Shown: positions 1 to 7,561 of the stretch, one piece after another
Layout: each line of letters opens with the position of its first letter
Position numbering within the stretch: position 1 is the first letter of the stretch
From: Mucilaginibacter conchicola
GTDB lineage: Bacteria > Bacteroidota > Bacteroidia > Sphingobacteriales > Sphingobacteriaceae
Length of the DNA: 64,000 nucleotides
Direction of reading: 5' to 3'
Assembly: GCF_003432115.1 (NCBI RefSeq)
Contig: NZ_QWDC01000002.1
Coordinates: 1,454,878 to 1,518,877, forward strand
Made by a program: the position numbers and the translations under genes
The notes under the pieces: model-generated
Database searches by the model: none
Seen by the model: the letters and a program-made list of their open reading frames with translations, nothing else
Told to the model about the DNA's origin: nothing

Positions 1-804
1 TAGCCAAAGGTAAAGCCATCAGTATCGGGCCGCGAACAGCTAAAGGCATCGTGTGCGATTTCCTGACCGCCGCAACTAAAAGTACCTATAAAGACCTGCT
101 CAAAAAACGCACGGTCAGCAAAAAGAAAAGCATTATGCTTTCGCTGGAAGATGAGCGGCACTTCAAATTGCCTAAGCCATTGCGCAAGGCACTCAAAGCG
201 CATATACACCATTGGATCAAAACCAGCAGTGACGGGCCTTATAATTATGAAGTGATCAGTTCTGTGTACCCCCTGGCCGGTACCGGCAGTATTGGGCTTA
301 AGCGTTACCTGTTCCTGCTGAAGAGTAACAACACCAAGGATCATTACTTATTCCTCGATATGAAACAGGCGCGCGCCTCGTCTGCCCAGCCCTATGTTGC
401 CGTTCAACAATTGCAATGGGCATCGGTGGCCCAAAGGATTATCGGCGTGCAGCAACGGATGCAAAATATACCGGCCGCTTTACTCAGTTCAACGGAGTTC
501 CAGGGAGATGCGTTTATCATCCAGGAATTGCAGGCCGTTAAGGACAGCGTCAAATTTAAAGCTGCATGATTACCGGGACATGTACCAGGTGATCGATGAC
601 ATGGCGGCACTGACGGCATCGGCGCAGCTGCACTGTGGCGGAACGCAGGGCTCCGGCTCATTAGATGACCTTATGGCTTTTGTAGCCGACCAGGGCGGGC
701 AGGCGGCGGTGATCGGCTACGCTCAGCACTATGCTTTAACCGTAAAAAAGGATTACCGCGAATTTCAAAAGGATTTTAAAAGAGGTAAATATGAAAAAAC
801 CTGA
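1..804 (+). pseudogene. DUF2252 family protein, 5'-truncated by the window and frameshifted
   Basis: The open frame runs in from the window edge with no start codon, so the N-terminal part lies upstream. The first part (to the stop at 567-569) has DUF2252-like sequence: a KRTVSKK segment, 'LKRYLFLLK', 'DMKQARASS' and 'FIIQELQ'. The typical C-terminal part of the family ('MAALTASAQLH', 'GSGSLDDLMAF') continues in the next frame to a stop at 802-804. The frames join cleanly if one A is removed from the AAA run at 552-554, giving an uninterrupted family-like protein. It is therefore a one-base insertion, either a real disabling mutation or a homopolymer sequencing error. DUF2252 proteins are uncharacterised with a kinase-like fold, and no function is claimed. 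The last 14 bases overlap the pyrophosphatase gene, suggesting one transcript. Confidence 0.75.
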
Positions 805-1285
805 AACCATCACCGTAATGGTGGAAAGTCCGAGGGGCTTTAACCAAAAATTCGATTATGAGCCGAAAAGCCAGCGGTTTAAACTGAACAAAATTCTTCC
901 TGCCGGCCTGGTATTCCCCTTTGATTTCGGGATGATCCCCGGAACAAAGGGAGATGACGGCGATCCTTTGGATATCATTGTGGTGTCCGAAAGCGGCACA
1001 TTTCCCGGCTGCCTGATCGATTGCCGGATTGTCGGCGTTTTACAAGCCGAACAAACGGAGCGTGACGGAAAAATTATGCGCAATGACCGGTTTATTGGTA
1101 TACCGGATGTGTCGCAGTTGTTTTCGGAGGTTAAAACACTGGAAGATTTACCGGACGCGATCTTAAATCAGCTGGAGCATTTTTTCAGGAATTATAACGA
1201 ACAAGCCGGTAAGCAGTTCAGCGTGACTGCCAGGCTGGGTGCACAACCGGCTATCAAACTGATCGGGCATGGAACTATTAAATAA
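791..1285 (+). CDS. family I inorganic pyrophosphatase-like protein
   Basis: The 164-residue protein has the signature of soluble family I pyrophosphatases, DGDPLD at residues 56-61, whose aspartates bind Mg2+ and pyrophosphate. It is preceded by the family's 'FDFGMIPGT' segment (45-52), with a further conserved-type Asp-Gly-Lys at 92-94. The known reaction is pyrophosphate plus water to two phosphates in the cytoplasm. It is slightly short and divergent at the C-terminus, so it may be an accessory paralogue rather than the housekeeping enzyme. The start ATG follows an AGAGGT ribosome-binding site inside the end of the DUF2252 frame. The 3' end overlaps the next gene by 17 bases, so the three genes probably share a transcript. 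Confidence 0.85.
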   Translation: MKKPETITVMVESPRGFNQKFDYEPKSQRFKLNKILPAGLVFPFDFGMIPGTKGDDGDPLDIIVVSESGTFPGCLIDCRIVGVLQAEQTERDGKIMRNDRFIGIPDVSQLFSEVKTLEDLPDAILNQLEHFFRNYNEQAGKQFSVTARLGAQPAIKLIGHGTIK

Positions 1286-1754
1286 GTTATTCGGGGAAGG
1301 CAAAGACCTTAATGCGCTGCAAATGAGTGATCGCGGTGTAGTCATGTTCATCATCGCGCTGATACTGATCCGCATCTCCGGCCGGCGTTCCTTTGGGGTA
1401 CGGACGCCACTGGACAATATTATTACGATTTCGCTGGGTGCGGTAATGAGCCGGGCTATTGTCGGCGCGTCGGACTTTGTGCCGGTAGTGGTCTGTTGCC
1501 TGGTGATCGTTTTGCTGCACCGTTTGTTCGGCTGGCTGATCGCGCACAGCAAGGCCTTCGGCCGGTTTATCGAGGGGGACAAAATGGTGTTATTTGAGGA
1601 CGGTAAGTTTCAAAATGACCATCTGAAAAAGGCGCTGGTCTGCGAAGAGGATGTCATGCAGGGAGTCCGGAAATCTGTAGCGACGGAGGATATGGCAAAA
1701 ATCGAAAAAGTTTACATGGAACGCAACGGCGAAATCAGTTCGATCAAAAAATAG
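1269..1754 (+). CDS. DUF421/YetF-like membrane protein
   Basis: A 161-residue protein of the DUF421 (YetF) type. Hydrophobic segments at about residues 21-35 and 67-92 flank the motif 'ISGRRSFG' and 'TPLDNIITISLG', typical of the family. They are followed by a soluble tail (about 100-161) that in homologues forms a small domain on the cytoplasmic side. Members are inner-membrane proteins of unclear function, in Bacillus linked to spore coat or stress phenotypes. The start overlaps the pyrophosphatase gene by 17 bases. Coupling of a phosphate-metabolism gene with DUF421 suggests a general stress cassette, but this is inference. Confidence 0.8.
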   Translation: MELLNKLFGEGKDLNALQMSDRGVVMFIIALILIRISGRRSFGVRTPLDNIITISLGAVMSRAIVGASDFVPVVVCCLVIVLLHRLFGWLIAHSKAFGRFIEGDKMVLFEDGKFQNDHLKKALVCEEDVMQGVRKSVATEDMAKIEKVYMERNGEISSIKK

Positions 1755-1809
1755 CCGTTTTTGGAATATTATTTGCACATATACCCATACCAAAAAATTG
1801 AAAAACGTT

Positions 1810-2367
1810 ATGCCTACAAAAAACAACAAAAAGTCGACCGCAGCAGTTGCGGAGCGTACAGCAGAAGCCGAAAGTGCTTTGAAAGAATTATTCGTGGATG
1901 AATTGAAAGACATCTATTGGGCCGAGAAACATCTGGCAACAGCTTTACCCAAAATGATCAAAGGCGCAACCTCAGAAGACCTCAAACAGACGATCAGCAC
2001 CCATCTGGAAGAAACTAAAAACCAGATCACCCGCCTGGAAAGTGTTTTTGCTTCAGTAGGGGAAAAAGCTGCCGCCAAAAAATGCCTGGCGATGGAAGGC
2101 TTGCTGAAAGAAGCGACCGAATTATTATCAGATTCCGAGAAAGGTACCGAGGTGCGCGATGTGGCCATCATTTCAGCAGCGCAAAAAGTGGAACATTACG
2201 AGATCGCTTCGTATGGCACCCTGCGCACTTTAGCCGGTACATTAGGCTACAGTGAGGCCCAAAGCCTGTTGGAAGAAACCTTAGCCGAAGAGAAAAATGC
2301 CGATTCCCTGTTGACTCAAGTAGCCGAAAATTACGTGAATGAAGCCGCGGCCGCAGAAGTAGAATAA
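1810..2367 (+). CDS. DUF892 ferritin-like (YciE/YciF type) stress protein
   Basis: The ATG at 1810 is preferred over an upstream TTG at 1798. The 185-residue product is almost wholly helical. The family hallmark 'LFVDELKDIYWAEKHL' begins about 25 residues in, followed by repeated Glu/His positions expected of a ferritin-like four-helix bundle ('HLEETKNQITRLE', 'KVEHYEIASYGTLRTLA', 'LLEETLAEEK'). DUF892 proteins are small cytoplasmic proteins induced by osmotic and general stress; metal binding is presumed. A good intrinsic terminator follows directly, so the gene ends its transcription unit. With the pyrophosphatase and DUF421 genes it makes a stress-flavoured cluster. Confidence 0.88.
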   Translation: MPTKNNKKSTAAVAERTAEAESALKELFVDELKDIYWAEKHLATALPKMIKGATSEDLKQTISTHLEETKNQITRLESVFASVGEKAAAKKCLAMEGLLKEATELLSDSEKGTEVRDVAIISAAQKVEHYEIASYGTLRTLAGTLGYSEAQSLLEETLAEEKNADSLLTQVAENYVNEAAAAEVE

Positions 2368-2392
2368 TTATGAAAGCAAATTGTGCTAACCA

Positions 2393-2422
2393 GGGGATGC
2401 CGTAAAAGGTGTCCCTTTTTTT
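2393..2422 (+). terminator. intrinsic terminator after the DUF892 gene
   Basis: An 8-bp GC-rich stem (GGGATGCC paired with GGTGTCCC, with wobbles) and a 6-base loop is followed by seven T residues. Confidence 0.75.
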
Positions 2423-2452
2423 GTTCCCACAGGACCGTGGACTCACCCCACG

Positions 2453-2645
2453 CTATGGCAATCGAATTGGTGAGTACTTCCCGCGTCGCTGATCAGTGAA
2501 AGGCAGGCTAAAGAAAAATGTTGACCCCTTCCCACTTTCGCTCTCCACCCAGATTTTGCCGCCATGTTCACGAATGATCTCCGCACTCAGGTATAAGCCG
2601 ATGCCAAAACCGGAGATATGCTGGCTGTTGGCAAGATGATCACTG
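2453..2645 (-). pseudogene. remnant of a sensor histidine kinase ATPase domain
   Basis: On the minus strand this stretch translates as the C-terminal end of a HATPase_c domain: 'HISGFGIGLYLSAEIIREH', then 'GGKIWVESESGKGSTFFF', then a stop at 2453-2455. These match the G2 box and the last strands of a histidine kinase. The frame is open upstream only to a stop at 2711-2713 and contains no start codon, N box or phosphoacceptor domain. It is a gene fragment left after deletion or rearrangement. It is the only recognisable content of the gap between 2423 and 2743. Confidence 0.8.
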
Positions 2646-2743
2646 GCATTTCCAGTTTTATGCTGCTCTATAATGAAATAACAAAAAGCTGCCGGAATGG
2701 TTGCCGGTAATTAGTTAAAAGGGCATTTTGCCGCTATCATTAA

Positions 2744-3031
2744 ATGGTCGCAATCTTTAAAGGAATGATTATCGCCAAAATCCATATTTTTGGACCGATG
2801 ACCATGGATGTATTTAACATGCTTTCGTTGGATGAAAAAGCGGACGTGGTATGGAGCGGAACCTTTCTGAGCGATCGCATTAAAGATGAATTCTGCATTC
2901 AGTTGTATTCCTTACCGGATTTTTATGTAGAAGTATTTTACGAGGTGAAAGCGAATAAGATCGTAGATTTCCGGCCGTTTACCGATAAACAGGCATTGGT
3001 GCCTTATCTGGCACAAATCAAACTGATTTAA
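2744..3031 (+). CDS. hypothetical protein
   Basis: A 95-residue (or 88-residue, if the ATG at 2765 is used) soluble protein without recognised domains. It is mixed alpha/beta: 'IIAKIHIFGP' then an acidic, aromatic middle ('FCIQLYSLPDFYVEVFYEV'). It ends 1 base before the S1/P1 nuclease gene, so the two are probably co-transcribed. Codon use and the tight spacing support a real gene. I do not recognise a function. Confidence 0.6.
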   Translation: MVAIFKGMIIAKIHIFGPMTMDVFNMLSLDEKADVVWSGTFLSDRIKDEFCIQLYSLPDFYVEVFYEVKANKIVDFRPFTDKQALVPYLAQIKLI

Positions 3032-3032
3032 A

Positions 3033-4127
3033 ATGAGAAAAACTTTATTTTCTGTGCTGGCCGTAGGCGGCGCTTTATGTTTAATATCCTGGGGATTCAA
3101 AGGACATCGCGCCGTGGCGACGATCGCGCAAAAGCATATGACGAGCAATACGGCTTATGTGGTGTCGGCTTATCTGGGCGGAAGTCGTATGGCGGAAGTC
3201 TCGACCTGGGCGGACGAGAACCGGAACCCGAAGACGGCGGTATGGCATTACCTCAACCTGCCGCCGGGCTTGAGCCATGAGGTTTTCTTTTCGGCAGTTA
3301 CGCAAAGTGATGGCAACGTTTATTCGGCCATTGTCAAAACGGAGGCACAGCTAAAGGATAAGAGTTTAAGTGCGGAGCAAAAGAACGAGGCGCTGAAGTA
3401 CCTGATCCACCTGGTGAGTGATGCGCACCAGCCGATGCATGTCAGCCGTAAGGAAGATAAAGGCGGGAACACGATACAGGTTCGTTTTGATAACAAGGGC
3501 ACGAACCTGCATGCGCTTTGGGACAGCGGCCTGATCGGTCACGGGGGGCTGAGCGAAGCGGATATCGTGAAGACCTGTGACACGGCGACGCCGGAGCAGA
3601 TCAAAGCCTGGTAAAAGGACAGTCCGCTGGAATGGCTTTGGGAAAGTTACCGGATCAGCAGCCAGCTGTATGCGGAGATCAAACCGGGTCAGGTGATCGA
3701 TGAGGTTTATTATCAAAAATATATGCCGGTCATCCGTCAGCGGATCGACCGGGCGGGTATCCGGCTGGCGGGTGAACTGAACAGGTTGTTTAATAATGAA
3801 CCTGTACCCGCGGTTAAGTTCGCTGCACCGATTCAATCAGCCGTGCCGGGAGAATCGGTAAAGCTGGAAAATCTCAAAAACTACATCGGGAAGACGGTTA
3901 GCGTGCAGGGCAAGGTTTACAGTGTCAAAGATATCGGCAGTATGGTTTTGGCGAATATGGGTGCGGCTTATCCGAACCAGTTGCTGACGCTGGCATTCAA
4001 GGGCGATACGAAGGCGTTGGCTGGTACGCTGGAAGGTAAAACGGTTAGCATCAGCGGGCAGGTGATCGATTATAAAGGGAAACCTGAAATTATTGTGACC
4101 TCGGCAGAACAGGTGAAAGTGCAATGA
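3033..4127 (+). pseudogene. S1/P1-type nuclease with C-terminal OB-like domain, interrupted by an in-frame stop
   Basis: The first part (3033-3614) begins with a hydrophobic signal sequence that leads into W20-GFKGH25, the mature N-terminus of zinc-dependent S1/P1 nucleases. Further family zinc-ligand candidates are Asp61, His72, His126, Asp130, His136, His160 and Asp164 ('HLVSDAHQPMHV', 'LHALWDSG'). Such enzymes cleave single-stranded nucleic acids outside the cytoplasm. TAA at 3612-3614 stops the frame, but the same frame continues ('KDSPLEWLWESY') to 4127, and homologues commonly have Gln there, so CAA to TAA is the likely change. The last ~85 residues ('IGKTVSVQGKVYSV', 'GKTVSISGQVIDYKGKPEI') look like an OB fold, an unusual fusion. 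The gene overlaps the next by 4 bases. Confidence 0.8.
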
Positions 4128-4357
4128 ATGAGCCCTTTGTTTTAAAAATTACATATCAGAACAAGCCGCTGGAGCTCCCGGCGGCTTTTCAGCGTTATGG
4201 TTACACTTACCGTATCGCGGTGTCTATCCTTGATCAGTCTTATGTATTTGAACCGGATGAGGAAGGTCGGTACCGTGTTTTGGGAGCGCCGGCAGGTGTG
4301 ACGCCTGATCCGGGTTTACTGCAGGCTATCGCTGAAAAGCTGGCAAAGCTCGGTTAA
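4124..4357 (+). CDS. small hypothetical protein
   Basis: A 77-residue protein whose ATG overlaps the stop of the S1/P1 nuclease gene (ATGA), indicating translational coupling. It is soluble and mixed alpha/beta ('YRIAVSILDQSYVFEPDEEGRYRVL'), ending in a short helix. No known domain is recognised. Short proteins of this character follow many Bacteroidota operons; no function is proposed. Confidence 0.6.
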   Translation: MNEPFVLKITYQNKPLELPAAFQRYGYTYRIAVSILDQSYVFEPDEEGRYRVLGAPAGVTPDPGLLQAIAEKLAKLG

Positions 4358-4654
4358 GTTTTCTTGTCCGTAAAGTTCCCTGAATTGAAATACTGAACGG
4401 TTATTCAGCGGGACGGTGATATGCGCTGTCCGGTGACAGATGATCTCTGTACTGAAAAGGCCTTTATTACAAAAAACCATTCCGGATCCCGTGCCGGAAT
4501 GGTTTTTTGCATCCATACTGGAAATAATTCTTTCAGCCTCATACCTGATCAGTTCCTGATGAGAGGTCACATCAGTAAACATTCCTGAAGCATCAGGGGT
4601 ACGGCTGTCATTAATACGCTGCCGTCTGTTGTCCGTAAGAAACAGCGATAGCAT
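4316..4654 (-). CDS. possible small protein downstream of the C10 peptidase gene
   Basis: A 112-codon open frame starts 2 bases after the stop of the C10 peptidase gene on the same strand. C10 (SpeB-type) peptidases are often followed by a small inhibitor gene, which would fit the position. Against it: there is no signal peptide, a terminator-like palindrome (4471-4508) lies inside the frame, and the 3' end overlaps the convergent plus-strand gene. I do not recognise the sequence, and it may be noncoding. Confidence 0.25.
   Translation of the reverse strand: MLSLFLTDNRRQRINDSRTPDASGMFTDVTSHQELIRYEAERIISSMDAKNHSGTGSGMVFCNKGLFSTEIICHRTAHITVPLNNRSVFQFRELYGQENLTELCQLFSDSLQ
4471..4508. terminator. 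bidirectional terminator-like palindrome
   Basis: AACCATTCCGG pairs perfectly with CCGGAATGGTT across an 8-base loop. It is flanked by six A on the left and six T on the right, so it can act in both directions between the convergent nuclease and C10 peptidase units. Confidence 0.75.
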
Positions 4655-4656
4655 GA

Positions 4657-5928
4657 TTAATGATGGATATTGATCACCGCGCGTTGCTGTGTATTGAATA
4701 CGTGTCCGTTTCCGTTCATATAGCTGGCGACGTAGTAACCGTTATAGGGGTCGTAATCCTGGTAGATCTCTCCCCATCCCCAGTTCATATGGAAGGATAC
4801 ATAAGTGGCTACCATACCGTCACCTACGCAGTAGTTACTGAGCATATAGCCGTCACATACCCATGCGTGGCCGGTTGGCTGCCCGCTTTCAACACCGCTT
4901 AGCAGGACCGGTCTGCCCATATCGATCTGCTGCATAACTTTGGTCATAAAGGTTGCATTGTTGCTGACATCGATCTGCGAGACATCGGATGCATATCCGA
5001 AAGTATATTTCAGGGCATTGGGTACATCGCTGGTATAAGCGTTAGAACCTGTGCAGGTGGGAACCATCCCGACACTTAGTGCCGCATTATAAAGCAGGCG
5101 GGACATCTCGTTTGTCCCTGTGGAGGTATAGTTACTAAAAGTGACCTTGTTGGGCATGACACTATAGTTGTAGCTGGCCGGATACTGGTGATATCGCATG
5201 ATCTGTCCCATTGCCGTTGCCACACAACCGGTATAGGCATGCCCGTAGTTGTAGTAGTCAAGCGTACATGACGGCAGCGTTCCGAAATTGTTGTTGTAAC
5301 CCGCCTGCTGCCCCCAGTTGGTTTGCATCAGCGGTCCGCGGTAAGAATAGCTGTCTTCGCAGTAGTTTGGCGGCGGCGGCGGCGGAGGTAATTTGTTTAC
5401 AGCGACGGTTCCTCCTGAAGCCTTCGGTCTCGTCGGGACGATCAGTGTGTCCTGTCCCTTGTAAGCCAGATGCTGCGCACGGATCCCGGTAATGTAATTC
5501 TTCGTTTCGTTCAGCCAAGTCTGTAAACCCTGCGGTAAAACGGTATCCGTTTTGAAAGTATTGTTTTCAGAATAGGCAAGTACGGCGGGTGTTCTTTTAT
5601 CGGCTGAAAGGATGGCGAAACCACCGCCTGCATAATTCACGATGTAGAGTACGTTTTTGCCATCCGCCGCTTTGTATTCTTTTAAAGCAGAGACCTTTCT
5701 TCCTGCAGCGCTTTTAGAAACGGCACTGGCGCGAAGGCGGCCGCTTTGCGGGCTGAGGAACACTTTTTCCGCCAGTTTGGCTACGTCGGCAGAGCTGACA
5801 TAGTTGGAATCCTTTTTTGCAGTAAGTTCTTCTGTAGAGATGTCGCGTTTACAGGATGAGAACGCCAGGGCGAATGCAAGCGCTAAGCCATAACCTGACA
5901 GCAGGCGCTTTAATAGTCGGTTGTTCAT
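4657..5928 (-). CDS. C10 family (streptopain/SpeB-like) cysteine peptidase lipoprotein
   Basis: The 423-residue precursor has a signal sequence with lipobox 'AFSSC' (Cys26), so it is predicted to be a lipoprotein. Residues about 45-150 match the inhibitory Spi-type propeptide ('GGGFAILSADKRTPAVLAYS'). A linker with seven consecutive prolines (181-187) leads to the catalytic domain. The nucleophile is Cys235 in 'GCVATAMGQIMRYHQYP', the catalytic His is His354 in 'GHAWVCDGY', and 'MNWGWGE' at 381-387 is the family's third landmark. C10 enzymes are secreted proteases related to streptococcal SpeB. All key residues are present, so activity is expected. The downstream frame at 4316-4654 could encode a partner. 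Confidence 0.92.
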   Translation of the reverse strand: MNNRLLKRLLSGYGLALAFALAFSSCKRDISTEELTAKKDSNYVSSADVAKLAEKVFLSPQSGRLRASAVSKSAAGRKVSALKEYKAADGKNVLYIVNYAGGGFAILSADKRTPAVLAYSENNTFKTDTVLPQGLQTWLNETKNYITGIRAQHLAYKGQDTLIVPTRPKASGGTVAVNKLPPPPPPPNYCEDSYSYRGPLMQTNWGQQAGYNNNFGTLPSCTLDYYNYGHAYTGCVATAMGQIMRYHQYPASYNYSVMPNKVTFSNYTSTGTNEMSRLLYNAALSVGMVPTCTGSNAYTSDVPNALKYTFGYASDVSQIDVSNNATFMTKVMQQIDMGRPVLLSGVESGQPTGHAWVCDGYMLSNYCVGDGMVATYVSFHMNWGWGEIYQDYDPYNGYYVASYMNGNGHVFNTQQRAVINIHH

Positions 5929-6072
5929 GTGTAAGAGTTTAGTTTCCTCAAATTTATAACTTCAGTTAAAAATTACAAATATTTTTTTCTCAAAAATTAA
6001 TATGTATTGCATGATTTGAAAATGGTAAACTGACAGGAAAGTGTCCGGTAGGTGATCAGTGTCCGGATATGC

Positions 6073-6111
6073 TTTCCCGTGTGTTGCGCTTTTTATTTGT
6101 TACACGGGAAA
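6073..6111. repeat. 10-bp inverted repeat
   Basis: TTTCCCGTGT and ACACGGGAAA form perfect 10-bp arms around a 19-base loop. They lie in the 370-base gene-free stretch between the C10 peptidase and zinc-ribbon genes, just before the larger stem-loop at 6180-6261. Confidence 0.6.
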
Positions 6112-6179
6112 AGCCGGTTCGCCTTCGCTCTGCGCGGTGTCGCGCACGCCGCTGCGGTTCACCCGTTTTTACCGCTGTT

Positions 6180-6261
6180 GCAACCGCCGCAGTTTTGGTT
6201 ACGCTTCGCCGGCGCAGGCGGCTGAAGCCGTCCCTGCGCTGACCAAAACAGCGGCCGTTGC
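6180..6261. ncRNA. large structured stem-loop, possible noncoding RNA or single-strand DNA signal
   Basis: Positions 6180-6199 pair with 6242-6261 at 18 of 20 positions. Inside, GCGCAGG (6212-6218) pairs with CCTGCGC (6233-6239). At the tip CGGC-TGAA-GCCG forms a tetraloop hairpin. A T-rich run (6262-6273) follows on the plus strand. The whole 6.05-6.28 kb stretch is GC-rich and no convincing gene was found in it. The structure is read directly from the sequence; whether it is an RNA, a terminator or a replication/transfer signal is unknown. Confidence 0.5.
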
Positions 6262-6299
6262 TGTTTTATTTTTTAAGACTGCTGAATTTGTATTGGAGG

Positions 6300-6719
6300 T
6301 TAACAGAATGTTTCGCTGCTGCGTTCTTCGATGTACACGCGGCCATCTTCACGGACATGATATCCATAATCGAAGCAGAACTTAAATTTCAGACCATCGA
6401 TCTCGCATTCGCTGGTGAAATATTTGAGATTGAAGCCTTTGCCAAGCAGGTCCCGGAGCATGTAGGGCGGGTCTTTAAATGTATCCCACATCATCAGTGT
6501 CGTCCGGTTCGCCAGTAAGATCTGGTAAATTTTTTGAAACTGAGGATTGACCGGTGCCGGTGTTTCCGGTACTTTGGTTACCTCGTCTTTACGGCGGCGG
6601 TTGTTATAGGCAGTACGACAAATATCGTTACAGTATTTCCGGTCATCCCTGCCGGGGCCTAAAGATTGGCCGCATTCCAGGCAGGTTTTTTCGTTCGTTA
6701 TTTCTGTTAAGTCACTCAT
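6300..6719 (-). CDS. zinc-ribbon hypothetical protein of mobile elements
   Basis: A 139-residue protein. The N-terminus (residues 14-40) has two cysteine pairs, 'CLECGQSLGPGRDDRKYC' and 'CRTAYNNRRR', typical of a small treble-clef or zinc-ribbon domain with a basic patch. A proline-rich linker ('VPETPAPVNPQ') precedes an alpha/beta C-terminal part ('FKFCFDYGYHVREDGRVYIEE'). Proteins with this layout occur in Bacteroidota integrative elements and plasmids. Nucleic-acid binding is a reasonable inference, but no function is established. It is divergent from the PUR/RadC gene and shares its roughly 100-base promoter region. Confidence 0.75.
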   Translation of the reverse strand: MSDLTEITNEKTCLECGQSLGPGRDDRKYCNDICRTAYNNRRRKDEVTKVPETPAPVNPQFQKIYQILLANRTTLMMWDTFKDPPYMLRDLLGKGFNLKYFTSECEIDGLKFKFCFDYGYHVREDGRVYIEERSSETFC

Positions 6720-6819
6720 GGACGGCTCGGCTGAAACGGTTATAAACGTTTAAATAACAGTGTTTTCGAGGATTTGATTTTTTGTGTTGACAATTTTGAT
6801 TGGATTTAAAAGAATAGTT

Positions 6820-7404
6820 ATGGAAAATGCAAGAAAAATAAATTACCCGAACCTGGTCAGTGAAAGCTTTGGCCACGGTCGTAAACACTATTTCATTGAC
6901 GTAAAGAAAGCCGCGAACGATACGCATTTTGTGCTGGTTACTTCCAGTGAGCAGTATGCGGATAAGCAATACCACCGGCAAACGATACAGCTTTGGGAGG
7001 AAGATCTGGCCTTCTTTGTGGAGGCACTGACGATGGTGCTGAGACAAATGACCTGCGGCGACGGGCCGAGGCCTTTCAGTAAACCTCAAATGGAAGTGGT
7101 GAAGGACGCTGCGGGCATGAAGGCGCTGGCAACCGAAGACAGGCCACGGGAGAAGCTGCATGCTTTTGGTGCCGGTTCTTTGAGTAATGCGGAGTTACTG
7201 GCGATCCTGTTCTGTACGGGCAGTTCGGAATTGTCGGTGCTGGATCTTTGCGGAAAGATCATGCGGTCGGTGAAAGATGATCCGGCGCGTTTAACGCTGC
7301 GGACAACGGAAGATCTTTGTCGCTTTCGCGGGGTTGGCGTGGCGAAGGCTGCGACGCTGCTGGCGGCGCTGGAACTGGGCCGCCGTGCTTTTGCGACGGT
7401 TTAG
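6820..7404 (+). CDS. PUR-domain (DUF3276) / RadC N-terminal domain fusion
   Basis: The ATG at 6820 is chosen over an upstream GTG (6784). Residues about 5-78 ('KINYPNLVSESFGHGRKHYF' onward) resemble the DUF3276/PUR-type single-strand nucleic-acid-binding domain of Bacteroidota. Residues about 105-192 match the helix-hairpin-helix N-terminal half of RadC/UPF0758 ('REKLHAFGAGSLSNAELLAIL', 'CRFRGVGVAKAATLLAALELG'). The MPN/JAMM catalytic half of RadC is absent and the protein simply ends at 194 residues. RadC-like proteins are common in mobile elements. The combination of two nucleic-acid-binding modules suggests a DNA-processing or anti-restriction helper, which is inference. Confidence 0.75.
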   Translation: MENARKINYPNLVSESFGHGRKHYFIDVKKAANDTHFVLVTSSEQYADKQYHRQTIQLWEEDLAFFVEALTMVLRQMTCGDGPRPFSKPQMEVVKDAAGMKALATEDRPREKLHAFGAGSLSNAELLAILFCTGSSELSVLDLCGKIMRSVKDDPARLTLRTTEDLCRFRGVGVAKAATLLAALELGRRAFATV

Positions 7405-7487
7405 CGGGCAGCGGCATTTTTCCGCAGCAATGAAGTGTTTATAGCAAAGGTAGCGCGATCCCGGCCCGCCCGTCAAGGGTTTATGAA

Positions 7488-7504
7488 CCGCGGCGATGCC
7501 GCGG
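7488..7504. repeat. 7-bp perfect hairpin in intergenic DNA
   Basis: CCGCGGC-GAT-GCCGCGG lies in the 157-base GC-rich gap between the PUR/RadC gene and the next gene. It is flanked by a weaker outer pairing of GTCAAGGG with CCCCTGAC. It has no T-tract, so it is not an obvious terminator. Confidence 0.5.
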
Positions 7505-7561
7505 CCCCTGACAGGCAAACCGTGCCGCGCTTTCGGGGCATAAAAACTTAATTGCCACGCT

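Noticed and set aside
6180-6261. Retron msr/msd
   Set aside because: There is no reverse transcriptase gene in the window.
6059-6385. Plus-strand open frame over the 6.05-6.3 kb GC-rich stretch
   Set aside because: The composition is Arg/Cys/Ala-rich and unlike neighbouring genes, and the DNA is explained by nested hairpins.
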